A stretch of DNA of 7,304 bases from NCBI GenBank assembly GCA_934675165.1, contig CAKUPP010000037.1, positions 1 through 7,304 of the forward strand, written 5' to 3'. Source of the stretch: an uncultured Eubacteriales bacterium (GTDB lineage: Bacteria > Bacillota > Clostridia > Oscillospirales > Acutalibacteraceae). The first letter of the stretch is position 1, and every line of letters starts with the position of its first letter. Positions 1 to 5,359 of the stretch are shown piece by piece. Made by a program: the position numbers and the translations under genes. The notes under the pieces are model-generated. The model made no database searches. It saw only the letters and a list, made by a program, of their open reading frames with translations, and was not told the origin of the DNA.

Positions 1-49
1 CTATATGATACTTGCATAACCATTTACTATGTGATAAACTTTGTACCAT
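1..49 (-). CDS. tnpA: IS200/IS605-family transposase TnpA, N-terminal fragment (continues off the window)
   Basis: Sixteen codons are visible, starting at ATG (49-47) and reading MVQSLSHSKWLCKYHI. The pattern SLSHxKxxCKYHI is the usual opening of IS200/IS605 Y1 transposases, which go on with VFTPKYRRK, outside this window. A ribosome binding site AAAGGTG lies 7 nt upstream of the ATG. TnpA is a small HUH single-strand transposase that cuts at the element's end hairpins using one tyrosine. The catalytic HUH and Tyr residues lie beyond the edge, so it cannot be judged whether the copy is intact. The family call rests on a short but characteristic N-terminus. Confidence 0.7.
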   Translation of the reverse strand, partial: MVQSLSHSKWLCKYHI

Positions 50-114
50 AAACAACACCTTTCTTTTATTTTGATGGCTTGAACTTCATCATTATACTAA
101 AAACGGTGTTGTTT
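50..114 (-). promoter_or_regulatory. tnpA leader hairpin that masks the ribosome binding site
   Basis: AAACAACACC (50-59) and GGTGTTGTTT (105-114) are perfect 10-bp inverted repeats separated by 45 nt. In the minus-strand mRNA the 3' arm is GGTGTTGUUU, directly before the tnpA AUG, and it contains the GGTG of the ribosome binding site. Pairing would hide the site. IS200 tnpA is known to be repressed by a 5' UTR stem-loop of this kind. That this element behaves the same way is inferred. Confidence 0.6.
91..96 (-). promoter_or_regulatory. Probable -10 box of the tnpA promoter
   Basis: ATTATA on the plus strand reads as a perfect TATAAT on the minus strand, inside the loop of the leader hairpin about 42 nt before the tnpA ATG. 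No convincing -35 box sits 16-18 bp upstream. If transcription starts here, the transcript would lack the upstream arm of the hairpin, so a longer read-through transcript would be the one that is masked. Confidence 0.35.
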
Positions 115-133
115 TACTTAAGTTTTAATCTCA

Positions 134-173
134 CGCGCATAGCGCGCGGTTTTTGAACTACGCAAAGCGTAGT
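134..173. repeat. Two GC-rich subterminal hairpins of the IS200-like end
   Basis: CGCGC-ATA-GCGCG (134-146) and ACTACGC-AAA-GCGTAGT (157-173) are two short perfect hairpins in an otherwise very AT-rich stretch, separated by a T-run. Their place upstream of tnpA fits the subterminal hairpins that TnpA recognises in IS200/IS605 ends. The second is the better end-hairpin candidate. They could also act as terminators that shield the element from outside transcription. Confidence 0.45.
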
Positions 174-198
174 CCTTTGAGTTAAAACGTAACTAAAA

Positions 199-227
199 GA
201 ACTATGAAATAAATAATTTCATAGTTC
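199..227 (-). terminator. Rho-independent terminator of the exported-protein gene
   Basis: A perfect 12-bp stem, GAACTATGAAAT / ATTTCATAGTTC, with the 5-nt loop AAATA lies 31 nt downstream of the stop codon at 259. On the minus strand it is followed by TTTTAGTT, a short U-tract. It would end the minus-strand gene before the IS200-like element. Confidence 0.7.
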
Positions 228-258
228 AGATAAATTATTTAATAAATTTGACAATTTT

Positions 259-711
259 CTATTGGTCGATATAATGTAACACGTAGTGATTTTGCTTAAA
301 TACTTCTTCTAAACATTTCAAAAATTTCACATGTTGAACGTTCGACAGTTCGTGGAGTTTTTCATATTCTTCACCCCATGAAAGCTGATCACGTTGTTTT
401 TGAAAATTATTAAGAAGCCGAATTGCCCTTTTAAGCTTATTTAATTGGTTACCTGTTATTTTTAATTTGAACGGTTGCTTTTTACTTTCTGAAATAATGT
501 CAGAAAAAGGTCTTCCCAAATAAAACAAAGAAAATTCAAATAAGAAATGTTCTTTGCCTTCCTTATTTATTTCATTCATAACATAGATATCACTGGTTTT
601 TGAATAATCGTTCGGTTTAACAACCAAGTCAAAAGCATGTATACGACCGATTTGTGTAATAAACATTGATACAATAAAGGCAGTCATAGACAATAGCTTT
701 TTAATTTTCAT
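259..711 (-). CDS. Small exported protein of unknown function
   Basis: This 150-aa protein opens with a classic signal peptide: basic MKIKK, a hydrophobic core at about residues 6-20, and a probable signal peptidase I site after IHA (residue 26). The mature part of about 124 residues is polar and charged, has a likely amphipathic helix around residues 88-105 (NQLNKLKRAIRLLNNFQKQ), and has only one cysteine. I do not recognise a family. The start is supported by AAGGGAG 8 nt upstream of the ATG. A promoter (744-772) and a terminator (199-227) make it a one-gene unit, divergent from the 799 gene. It probably acts at or beyond the cell surface. That it is a complete gene is quite certain; its role is unknown. 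Confidence 0.75.
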   Translation of the reverse strand: MKIKKLLSMTAFIVSMFITQIGRIHAFDLVVKPNDYSKTSDIYVMNEINKEGKEHFLFEFSLFYLGRPFSDIISESKKQPFKLKITGNQLNKLKRAIRLLNNFQKQRDQLSWGEEYEKLHELSNVQHVKFLKCLEEVFKQNHYVLHYIDQ

Positions 712-743
712 TGCAAATACTCCCTTCTTACTTAATTTACTTT

Positions 744-772
744 ATTATGACATATTTTTTTAAATCATTCAA
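744..772 (-). promoter_or_regulatory. Promoter of the 259-711 gene
   Basis: On the minus strand TTGAAT (772-767), a 17-bp spacer and CATAAT (749-744) make a good sigma-A-type promoter, about 33 nt before the start codon. The 87-bp divergent gap must also serve the plus-strand gene at 799, but I see no equally clear promoter in that direction. Confidence 0.5.
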
Positions 773-798
773 ATTTCTTAGAAAGGAGAAATAAGGTT

Positions 799-1251
799 AT
801 GAATTACACTGAATTGAAAAACAGATTATCCAAAATCGAAACTTCAATTAAAAATTTCGAAACAAAGAGAAACTCATTTTTAAAATTTTTGAAATCAAAT
901 GATAGCAAAATTAAAGAAATTTACAATAAGAATTTTGTTGTAAAAATAATTACCAATGGCAAAATAGATCCAAAAAATTATGAAAATCAATTGTCTAAAA
1001 TCAAAGATATGACTGAAGAACATAAAGACGTAAGTGGAGAAATAGTAGATGAAAGTTTAGTTAAAAAGTTAACTAAACTCGAAAATATGTTTGAAAGATT
1101 ATCGAGATTTATTGATACATATGAAAATATCGTAAAAGATGCTAAATGCGGTAAATTAAAACAAACCACTGCTAAACTTCATTTAAAAAAATTAGAACAA
1201 AGTGAAATATCTATTGCTTTAAAAGATGCCATTCATTATTTTTGGCTTTAA
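799..1251 (+). CDS. Helical, probably coiled-coil protein of unknown function
   Basis: This 150-aa, Lys/Glu-rich protein is predicted by eye to be almost wholly helical, with heptad-like spacing of Leu, Ile and Phe at residues 5-45 and 85-115. It has no signal peptide or membrane segment, so it is probably cytoplasmic. The start is supported by AAAGGAG 10 nt before the ATG. Its stop codon lies inside the next reading frame (10-nt overlap), so the two are transcribed together and translation is coupled. It could instead be the N-terminal domain of one long protein with the 1242 frame, split by a frameshift (see findings). No family is recognised. Confidence 0.65.
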   Translation: MNYTELKNRLSKIETSIKNFETKRNSFLKFLKSNDSKIKEIYNKNFVVKIITNGKIDPKNYENQLSKIKDMTEEHKDVSGEIVDESLVKKLTKLENMFERLSRFIDTYENIVKDAKCGKLKQTTAKLHLKKLEQSEISIALKDAIHYFWL

Positions 1252-2696
1252 AAAACGAACAAGATATTGAAAAAATATTTTCTTTAGCTTTTAAGAGGAA
1301 CCATAGTGAAACAAACAGAGTAATACCGACACTTGGGGCACTGTTCAGAAGCTTATTTACTAGCTCAACTACAAGTTATAAACTTAAAACTCCTTTTGAC
1401 GAAATTGGTATACAAGTAAAATTATTACAGAACGCTTATGGTATTGAATTTATGATTTATTGTGGCGGGAAAGGGTGGACTTATAATGATATAGTTAGCA
1501 AATTAGATTCGTTGTTTTTAGAAAATGGTAAAGATGATGTTATTAGTTCAATTATAAATCCTATTCTTATGTATCTAAAGGGAAATAAAAACATAGAAAA
1601 TGAGATAATTAAAAAATATCAAAAAGAAGCTTTAGATAAGGATATTACTTCAGATAAGAAAGATCAAATTATAAACGAAATTTTAGCAATGTTCACTTGT
1701 AAAACTACTTCGATTTCCTCTTTGAAAATATCTGCCCCTAATAGCAGGAAGGATGTCATAAGTGCTGCAGCTTCGTTATCTGGAATATTGGTATTAGCTG
1801 AAGCCTGTCAGTATAGAAACCTTACCTTCGGGAAAATCGAAAGAAATGCAATAAAAAGTGTTTTAACCCTATCAGAAAATGGTTGTGTTAATCCATTTGG
1901 AAAAGTATTTAGTAATCAAAAAGGCTGGTATATTCCGGCTCGTGATGGCGGCAATATGGATACACAATTATTGCTTAGCTATAACTTGGATAATGATTCT
2001 ATTAAAGCAAGATTTTTGCTTTTGCCTAGAAAAGATGAAGCAAAAAACTTGATAGAAAAACTCTTATTATTAGAAAACAATGAAACTCTGATAAAAATAA
2101 AGTGTAAATGTGATCCCTATAATTGGAAAAATTTTTTTGATGATATGAAAAGGGGCAATTTAGATAATCGTACTATTGGTGTAGTATTCTCTGAATTTGA
2201 AAATTTATTTCCCAGTCAAAAGTTTTTGGCGCCTTTGGGAGAATTTATTAAAATGTCGGTCAGAGAAAAAGGCAAAATTGTGATGAAGATAAAACAGTAT
2301 AAGCCTACAGGTGAATCAGAACAGAAAAATATTCTTAAATTTATTAATTTTATAGAAAACGAAGCTTCGATAATGAATATTAAAGAAAAAATAGAAAAAA
2401 TGATAGCAGATGTCGGTATACGACACATTATTAAGGAATTAAAATTATCCGAAATGAAGGATATATTACCAGTACGTATTTATGATTTGTGCTATTGTGA
2501 ACCAAATGATTATGTTTTATTAGACAATTTACCGGAATTAGCTGCTAATTTTCTTGAACCACCAGCAAATAATTCAGGATTGAATTTAAAAGAATATATG
2601 AGAAATAAAGTTGATAAAGGATTAAGAAAATTTTATAAATCACAAAATCAAGTTCTTACAAAAGGGCAAATACAAAATTTGATTTCAAAAATATAA
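1242..2696 (+). CDS. Large cytoplasmic protein of unknown function, coupled to the 799 gene
   Basis: The frame encodes up to 484 aa from a TTG codon at 1242, the only NTG near the 5' end. It has no ribosome binding site and lies inside the end of the upstream gene, so translation must come from coupling, frameshifting, or an intact ancestral fusion. I see no signal peptide or membrane span. The N-terminal third has the pattern GIEFMIYCGGKGWTYND around residues 66-82. The centre has an Ala/Gly-rich helix, SAAASLSGILVLAEACQ, at about 176-192, and a Trp/Gly segment, NQKGWYIPARDGGNMDTQLL, at about 226-245. The C-terminus is helical and basic. No known fold or catalytic motif is recognised. Codon use is the same AT-rich type as its neighbours. 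Confidence 0.65.
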   Translation: MALKNEQDIEKIFSLAFKRNHSETNRVIPTLGALFRSLFTSSTTSYKLKTPFDEIGIQVKLLQNAYGIEFMIYCGGKGWTYNDIVSKLDSLFLENGKDDVISSIINPILMYLKGNKNIENEIIKKYQKEALDKDITSDKKDQIINEILAMFTCKTTSISSLKISAPNSRKDVISAAASLSGILVLAEACQYRNLTFGKIERNAIKSVLTLSENGCVNPFGKVFSNQKGWYIPARDGGNMDTQLLLSYNLDNDSIKARFLLLPRKDEAKNLIEKLLLLENNETLIKIKCKCDPYNWKNFFDDMKRGNLDNRTIGVVFSEFENLFPSQKFLAPLGEFIKMSVREKGKIVMKIKQYKPTGESEQKNILKFINFIENEASIMNIKEKIEKMIADVGIRHIIKELKLSEMKDILPVRIYDLCYCEPNDYVLLDNLPELAANFLEPPANNSGLNLKEYMRNKVDKGLRKFYKSQNQVLTKGQIQNLISKI

Positions 2697-2890
2697 AAAT
2701 TGGTTTTTTTAAAATTATACACTTAAATCAAATAGATATTATCGAGTTTAAAGCTCCGAATGGCGGGGCTTTTATTCTCTACCAGTTTGAAAATCATATG
2801 ATTTTGGGACAAATTGAAAGAGCTATCGGTGGTAATAACAATTCTGAAAGTTTGAGAAAAAAATTGTATAGATATTTAAAAAGTATTTGA
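2697..2890 (+). pseudogene. Coding-like remnant without a start codon
   Basis: The frame beginning at 2714 is open from 2639 to the TGA at 2888-2890. It reads like real protein: QIDIIEFKAPNGGAFILYQF, then ENHMILGQIERAIGGNNNSE, then a basic end (SLRKKLYRYLKSI). There is no ATG, GTG or TTG with a ribosome binding site; the first ATG is internal at 2798. The frame is -1 relative to the 484-codon frame, whose stop lies in an A-rich run at 2687-2699. It is either the true C-terminus of that protein after a frameshift or the tail of a gene that has lost its front. Confidence 0.45.
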
Positions 2891-2914
2891 AGTTACTTGA
2901 TATTTTATATTTAA

Positions 2915-2958
2915 TAAGACTATAGAATCATTTTAATCATTAATGTTCTATAGTCTTA
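2915..2958. terminator. Hairpin between convergent genes
   Basis: A perfect 13-bp stem, TAAGACTATAGAA / TTCTATAGTCTTA, with an 18-nt loop lies 24 nt after the stop at 2890 and 28 nt from the end of the convergent minus-strand gene. Its position suggests a shared bidirectional terminator, but neither side is followed by a strong U-tract, so termination may be weak or Rho-assisted. Confidence 0.5.
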
Positions 2959-2986
2959 AAATTAAAATAACTGCAAATATACTAGT

Positions 2987-3412
2987 CTAAAATTCCAACG
3001 AATCTATACATATTTTTTTCAATACAGGTTTGCCAGTTATGTCACAACCATTTTGGTCAAATCCTTGAGGATTAAATTTTGTTCCAGTTATTTTATGAAT
3101 GCCTCTTCTGTTAAATCCATTGACGTCATAACCAGCTTTGTTCCACTTGCGACCGGTATCTTTATGTACACCGTCTTTGTCGAATCTTAATTCATCATAT
3201 GGCATCTCATCTAACCAACCACTGCATACCAAACATATATAATTTTCGGGCACTGGTTTGCCTCCAAACTTAAGAGCAAGTGCATTTAAACAACTATCAT
3301 CAAACCACTTTCCACATTTAAAGCATTTAAATGATTTATCTGCAAGAAAACTTTTAATACCGTCAACTTCATGGCAAACAGAAGATTCCATTGCAAACAA
3401 ACTACTCTCCAT
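2987..3412 (-). CDS. Small Cys-rich protein with a zinc-finger-like region and two 23-residue repeats
   Basis: This 141-aa frame has a Cys-rich front half: Cys13-His14, Cys30-x2-Cys33, Cys41 and Cys60-x2-Cys63, a spacing that would suit a zinc-binding fold of treble-clef or PHD type. The back half holds two tandem 23-residue repeats (77-99 and 100-122). They share the pattern F-x3-G-x-H-K-x-T-G-x-K-x-N-x2-G-x-D-x-N-G (12 identical positions) and are followed by a partial third unit ending CDITGKP. Such Gly/Asp/Asn repeats occur in bacterial surface and effector-like proteins. There is no signal peptide. No ribosome binding site precedes either possible start (Met1 or Met8), so it may depend on read-through from the upstream dinJ transcript, or be the tail of a broken larger gene. 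Function is unknown. Confidence 0.6.
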   Translation of the reverse strand: MESSLFAMESSVCHEVDGIKSFLADKSFKCFKCGKWFDDSCLNALALKFGGKPVPENYICLVCSGWLDEMPYDELRFDKDGVHKDTGRKWNKAGYDVNGFNRRGIHKITGTKFNPQGFDQNGCDITGKPVLKKICIDSLEF

Positions 3413-3431
3413 ACTAAATATTATAAAGCCA

Positions 3432-3719
3432 CTAAGTGATAGTATCTATGGAAAAAAATTGAATTTGTCCATGTGGATTATACAATTCTATTATTAAATT
3501 TCCATTTTGCTCTTCCTTTGCATCAACAACTGAATACATATGATTTTCATCTTTGGATTTTCCTTTTATTCCAGTGGTTACTGCTAAACCTTTAGCTAAC
3601 TTTTTCTTTATAGTGTTATAAATTGCTAATTCATTGGGACTATATTTATCTAATACAGGACGGGCTGTATCGTCCTGCAGTGCTATTGAATAACTTGTTT
3701 TTCTTGTGATAGCAGTCAT
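3432..3719 (-). CDS. C-terminal fragment of a calpain-like (C2) cysteine protease domain, directly behind dinJ
   Basis: The 95-aa product contains NHMYSVVDAKEEQNGNLIIE followed by LYNPHG. This matches the second half of calpain-type peptidases, where the active-site His lies in HAYxV and the Asn in NPWG; here they would be His60 and Asn81. The preceding AKGLAVTTG matches the strand before the His. The first half of the domain with the catalytic Cys is absent, so the fragment cannot be an active protease alone. It follows dinJ with TAGTGATG: a GTG (3722) overlaps the dinJ stop by 1 nt, and the ATG at 3719 is the more likely start. The ribosome binding site is weak. It holds the place of a toxin gene, but I infer a relic rather than a toxin. 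Confidence 0.6.
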   Translation of the reverse strand: MTAITRKTSYSIALQDDTARPVLDKYSPNELAIYNTIKKKLAKGLAVTTGIKGKSKDENHMYSVVDAKEEQNGNLIIELYNPHGQIQFFSIDTIT

Positions 3720-3721
3720 CA

Positions 3722-4000
3722 CTATATCTGAAGTGCCTTTTTGTCTACATTTTGATAAGTTTTACCAAAGTTACCGTTTTTTTTCATTTCCTCAACTTCT
3801 TTGATTGCCGCAATAGTTTCAGCATTTGGAACATGAACTTTAAGTTCAAACGGTATTCTCTGTTCTCTGACTGACTGTTTTAAAAACATATTTATTGCAG
3901 TAGTCATATCTAAGCCAAATTCGGCAAAAAGTTGCTGTGCTTGTTTTTTTGTAGTTTCATCCATTCGGATATTCATATTTACACTTTTTGTAGTTCCCAT
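3722..4000 (-). CDS. dinJ: DinJ/RelB-family antitoxin, without a cognate toxin next to it
   Basis: This is a 92-aa ribbon-helix-helix protein. VNMNIRMDETTKKQAQQLFA, then EFGLDMTTAINMFLKQSV, then REQRIPFEL is the standard DinJ/RelB N-terminus, which forms the DNA-binding dimer. The C-terminal tail (about 65-92) would normally wrap a RelE/YafQ toxin. The start is Met12 of the longest frame: ATG at 4000 with AAAGGAG 8 nt upstream. The longer start at 4033 would begin upstream of the second -10 box. No RelE or YafQ gene follows; the next frame is the calpain-like fragment. The antitoxin is therefore an orphan and may cross-react with the second module at 6402-6930, to which it is clearly related. 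DinJ proteins repress their own promoters. Confidence 0.88.
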   Translation of the reverse strand: MGTTKSVNMNIRMDETTKKQAQQLFAEFGLDMTTAINMFLKQSVREQRIPFELKVHVPNAETIAAIKEVEEMKKNGNFGKTYQNVDKKALQI

Positions 4001-4022
4001 AGTAAAAACTCCTTTCATAGCT

Positions 4023-4062
4023 ATTATATTCACATTATATCATATGGCGCGTGCATTGTAAA
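4023..4062 (-). promoter_or_regulatory. Promoter of the first dinJ, with two -10 boxes
   Basis: On the minus strand TTTACA (4062-4057), a 17-bp spacer and TATAAT (4039-4034) form a near-consensus promoter. A second TATAAT (4028-4023) lies 11 bp further on. The same layout precedes the second dinJ (6950-6989). DinJ probably binds here to repress itself. Confidence 0.75.
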
Positions 4063-4081
4063 CATATTTTTGATTGTAAAT

Positions 4082-4096
4082 CAACACAGTGTGTTG
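4082..4096. promoter_or_regulatory. Palindrome between divergent promoters, possible operator
   Basis: CAACACA-G-TGTGTTG is a perfect 7-1-7 palindrome lying between the -35 box of the dinJ promoter (4062) and the -35 box of the plus-strand operon (4118). It could be an operator for either direction. Two copies of TTAATTAAT follow it (4100-4117 region). What binds there is unknown. Confidence 0.4.
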
Positions 4097-4117
4097 CATT
4101 TAATTAATCTTAATTAA

Positions 4118-4146
4118 TGGACAAAATTGAAAATTTATGATATAAC
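4118..4146 (+). promoter_or_regulatory. Promoter of the four-gene operon
   Basis: TGGACA (4118-4123), exactly 17 bp, then TATAAC (4141-4146): each hexamer is one base from consensus. Transcription would start near 4153, giving a leader of about 37 nt before the ATG at 4190. Confidence 0.65.
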
Positions 4147-4189
4147 ATTACATGTCTTTGTTGTGATCATTGAAAGGCGGAAAAGTTTT

Positions 4190-4600
4190 ATGTTAAAACA
4201 CGGACAAATAAAATTTACCAAAAAAGCAGCCCAGTTTGCTGAAAAATATTTTAAAAAGAAAAAAATAGGAAGTTTTTTGGTTGCAATAAAAAGAGGCGAA
4301 CAAAAGCCTTCGGGATATAAAGGGTTTTATAAGCAGTTGTTGGGTGAGAAACAAGATTCATCAAGTACATATAAGGTTTATACCAATAACATTCAAAAAG
4401 CGAAAAAGTTGTTTGAAAAGTTGTTAATAAAGGAAGGTAGACTTAGTTACATACTCAGCCCAAAATTTGATTGTTTGCTTTACTTATCTAAGGACCAACA
4501 AGATAAGTTTAAAAAAATCATATTGCCAGATACAAATTTTCCGGAAGGGCTTTTAAACGAAGCAGAAAGTGATTGTATTCTGAATTTGAAAGAAAAATGA
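4190..4600 (+). CDS. Basic protein of unknown function, first gene of the operon
   Basis: This is a 136-aa Lys-rich protein. The front half is very basic (KFTKKAAQFAEKYFKKKKIG, then an IKRGEQKPSGYKGF segment), and the C-terminus is acidic. It has no signal peptide or membrane span. I chose the ATG at 4190 because AAAGGCGG sits about 9 nt upstream, and because the longer frame starting at 4127 would begin before the predicted transcription start and run through the -10 box. Its last codons overlap the next gene as ATGA, so the two are coupled. The lysine-rich front might bind nucleic acid, but no known domain is recognised. Confidence 0.7.
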   Translation: MLKHGQIKFTKKAAQFAEKYFKKKKIGSFLVAIKRGEQKPSGYKGFYKQLLGEKQDSSSTYKVYTNNIQKAKKLFEKLLIKEGRLSYILSPKFDCLLYLSKDQQDKFKKIILPDTNFPEGLLNEAESDCILNLKEK

Positions 4601-4788
4601 ATAAAACATCATCTGTGGATTTGGCTGATTTGATTTTAGGCATTCGAGAGACACAGGTTGAAGTAAAATCGGATATTAAAAAACCACACGAAAAAATTGA
4701 ACTTAAATATTTTGACGAAACAGTTAAAATATTAGAAAAATGGATTGAATATTATAAAAAAATACATGATATTACAGGAGTTAAATAG
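4597..4788 (+). CDS. Small charged helical protein, second gene of the operon
   Basis: This is a 63-aa product starting MNKTSSVDLADLILGI. Most of it (residues 14-60) looks like a single charged amphipathic helix or coiled coil with heptad-like hydrophobic positions (VKILEKWIEYYKKIH). The ATG at 4597 overlaps the TGA of the previous gene (ATGA), the usual sign of coupled translation, and is preferred over an in-frame TTG at 4573. The stop is 2 nt before the next ATG. Its size and coupling suggest a partner or adaptor for a neighbouring protein. That is inference only. Confidence 0.6.
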   Translation: MNKTSSVDLADLILGIRETQVEVKSDIKKPHEKIELKYFDETVKILEKWIEYYKKIHDITGVK

Positions 4789-4790
4789 TT

Positions 4791-5303
4791 ATGAATATTT
4801 TTGATAAGTTTAAAAAAATTTTAATAGGGTGTTTTTTGCTATTTTTTTCTTTTTCTCAATGTTCGGCAATTACTAATATAAAATCATTAAATGGAGTGCC
4901 ATTATACTGCTTTAATGGTTCCTCTTTACTAAATTGGCAAAATAGGTCTGCGGCTGATTGTTTAGAAGCAACAATTAACCTTATATCGAATAAAATCTCT
5001 TTTCTTAATGGTTTTGTTTTTGATATTAGACCGTTACGTAAAGGAACTAAAACTACTAAATTATTGTGGGAATTCGATTCGAAAACAAATAAAAGCTATG
5101 GGACGGCAAGTATTCAAAGAAATAGTATTTTAGTCAATGTCGAAACTAGAAAGCGCAGTAGGTTTTACGAGTATAATTTGGTAGATAATACTTTTAAAAT
5201 CAAGAAAAAAGAAAATTACGAGACAATTATGCAATTGGATTCAAAAATCTCTTTGATACAATGTGTAGCTCTTGCACTAAGTCATTCTATGAATGTAAGT
5301 TAA
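4791..5303 (+). CDS. Exported protein of unknown function, third gene of the operon
   Basis: This 170-aa protein has a clear signal peptide: MNIFDKFKK, a hydrophobic core ILIGCFLLFFSF (10-21), and a likely cleavage after CSA (residue 26). The Cys24 context, FSQC, is not a good lipobox, so signal peptidase I is more likely than lipidation. The mature part has three cysteines and a central beta-rich stretch. GGAG ends about 10 nt before the ATG, and the gene starts 2 nt after the previous stop. The C-terminus (ALALSHSMNVS) ends 43 nt inside a longer version of the next frame. A -1 frameshift would join it to CKLISVYGDYKIYEV of that frame, so the true protein could be longer. Confidence 0.68.
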   Translation: MNIFDKFKKILIGCFLLFFSFSQCSAITNIKSLNGVPLYCFNGSSLLNWQNRSAADCLEATINLISNKISFLNGFVFDIRPLRKGTKTTKLLWEFDSKTNKSYGTASIQRNSILVNVETRKRSRFYEYNLVDNTFKIKKKENYETIMQLDSKISLIQCVALALSHSMNVS

Positions 5304-5326
5304 TATCAGTATATGGTGACTATAAA

Positions 5327-5350
5327 ATATATGAGGTGATATATGAGGTG
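5327..5350 (+). repeat. 12-bp tandem repeat carrying the ribosome binding site
   Basis: ATATATGAGGTG occurs twice in tandem (5327-5338 and 5339-5350). Each copy contains GAGGTG; the second lies 9 nt before the ATG at 5360. Read in the longer frame it is an in-frame four-codon duplication (YEVIYEVK). Confidence 0.7.
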
Positions 5351-5359
5351 AAAAATAAT

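Larger units (their letters stand above)
1..180 (-). mobile_element. Left-end part of an IS200/IS605-type element
   Basis: A tnpA start (1-49), its leader with a ribosome-binding-site-masking inverted repeat, and GC-rich subterminal hairpins (134-173) together look like the left end of an IS200/IS605 element reading off the left edge of the window. These elements carry subterminal hairpins rather than terminal inverted repeats and are moved as single strands by TnpA. The outer boundary is uncertain; about 180 is an estimate from the outermost hairpin. Whether a tnpB gene accompanies tnpA cannot be seen. Confidence 0.6.

Noticed and set aside
987..1169. 60-aa minus-strand frame
   Set aside because: It is a shadow of the 799-1251 gene with low-complexity hydrophobic content and no ribosome binding site.
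2216..2428. 70-aa minus-strand frame with hydrophobic stretches
   Set aside because: It is antisense to the 484-codon gene; its Ile/Phe richness simply mirrors Lys/Glu/Asn codons on the other strand.
3412..3460. A frameshift joining the calpain-like fragment to the Cys-rich protein (IDTIT then LSGFIIFS)
   Set aside because: The extension reads plausibly, but slippage at the nearby T7 run would meet a TAG at once, so a shift would have to fall in the few codons after it. Possible, but not supported enough to merge the two.
3258..3497. 79-aa plus-strand frame
   Set aside because: It is antisense to the Cys-rich protein and the calpain-like fragment, has no ribosome binding site, and its protein is not plausible.
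3932..4117. 61-aa plus-strand frame
   Set aside because: It is antisense to dinJ and runs across the dinJ promoter.
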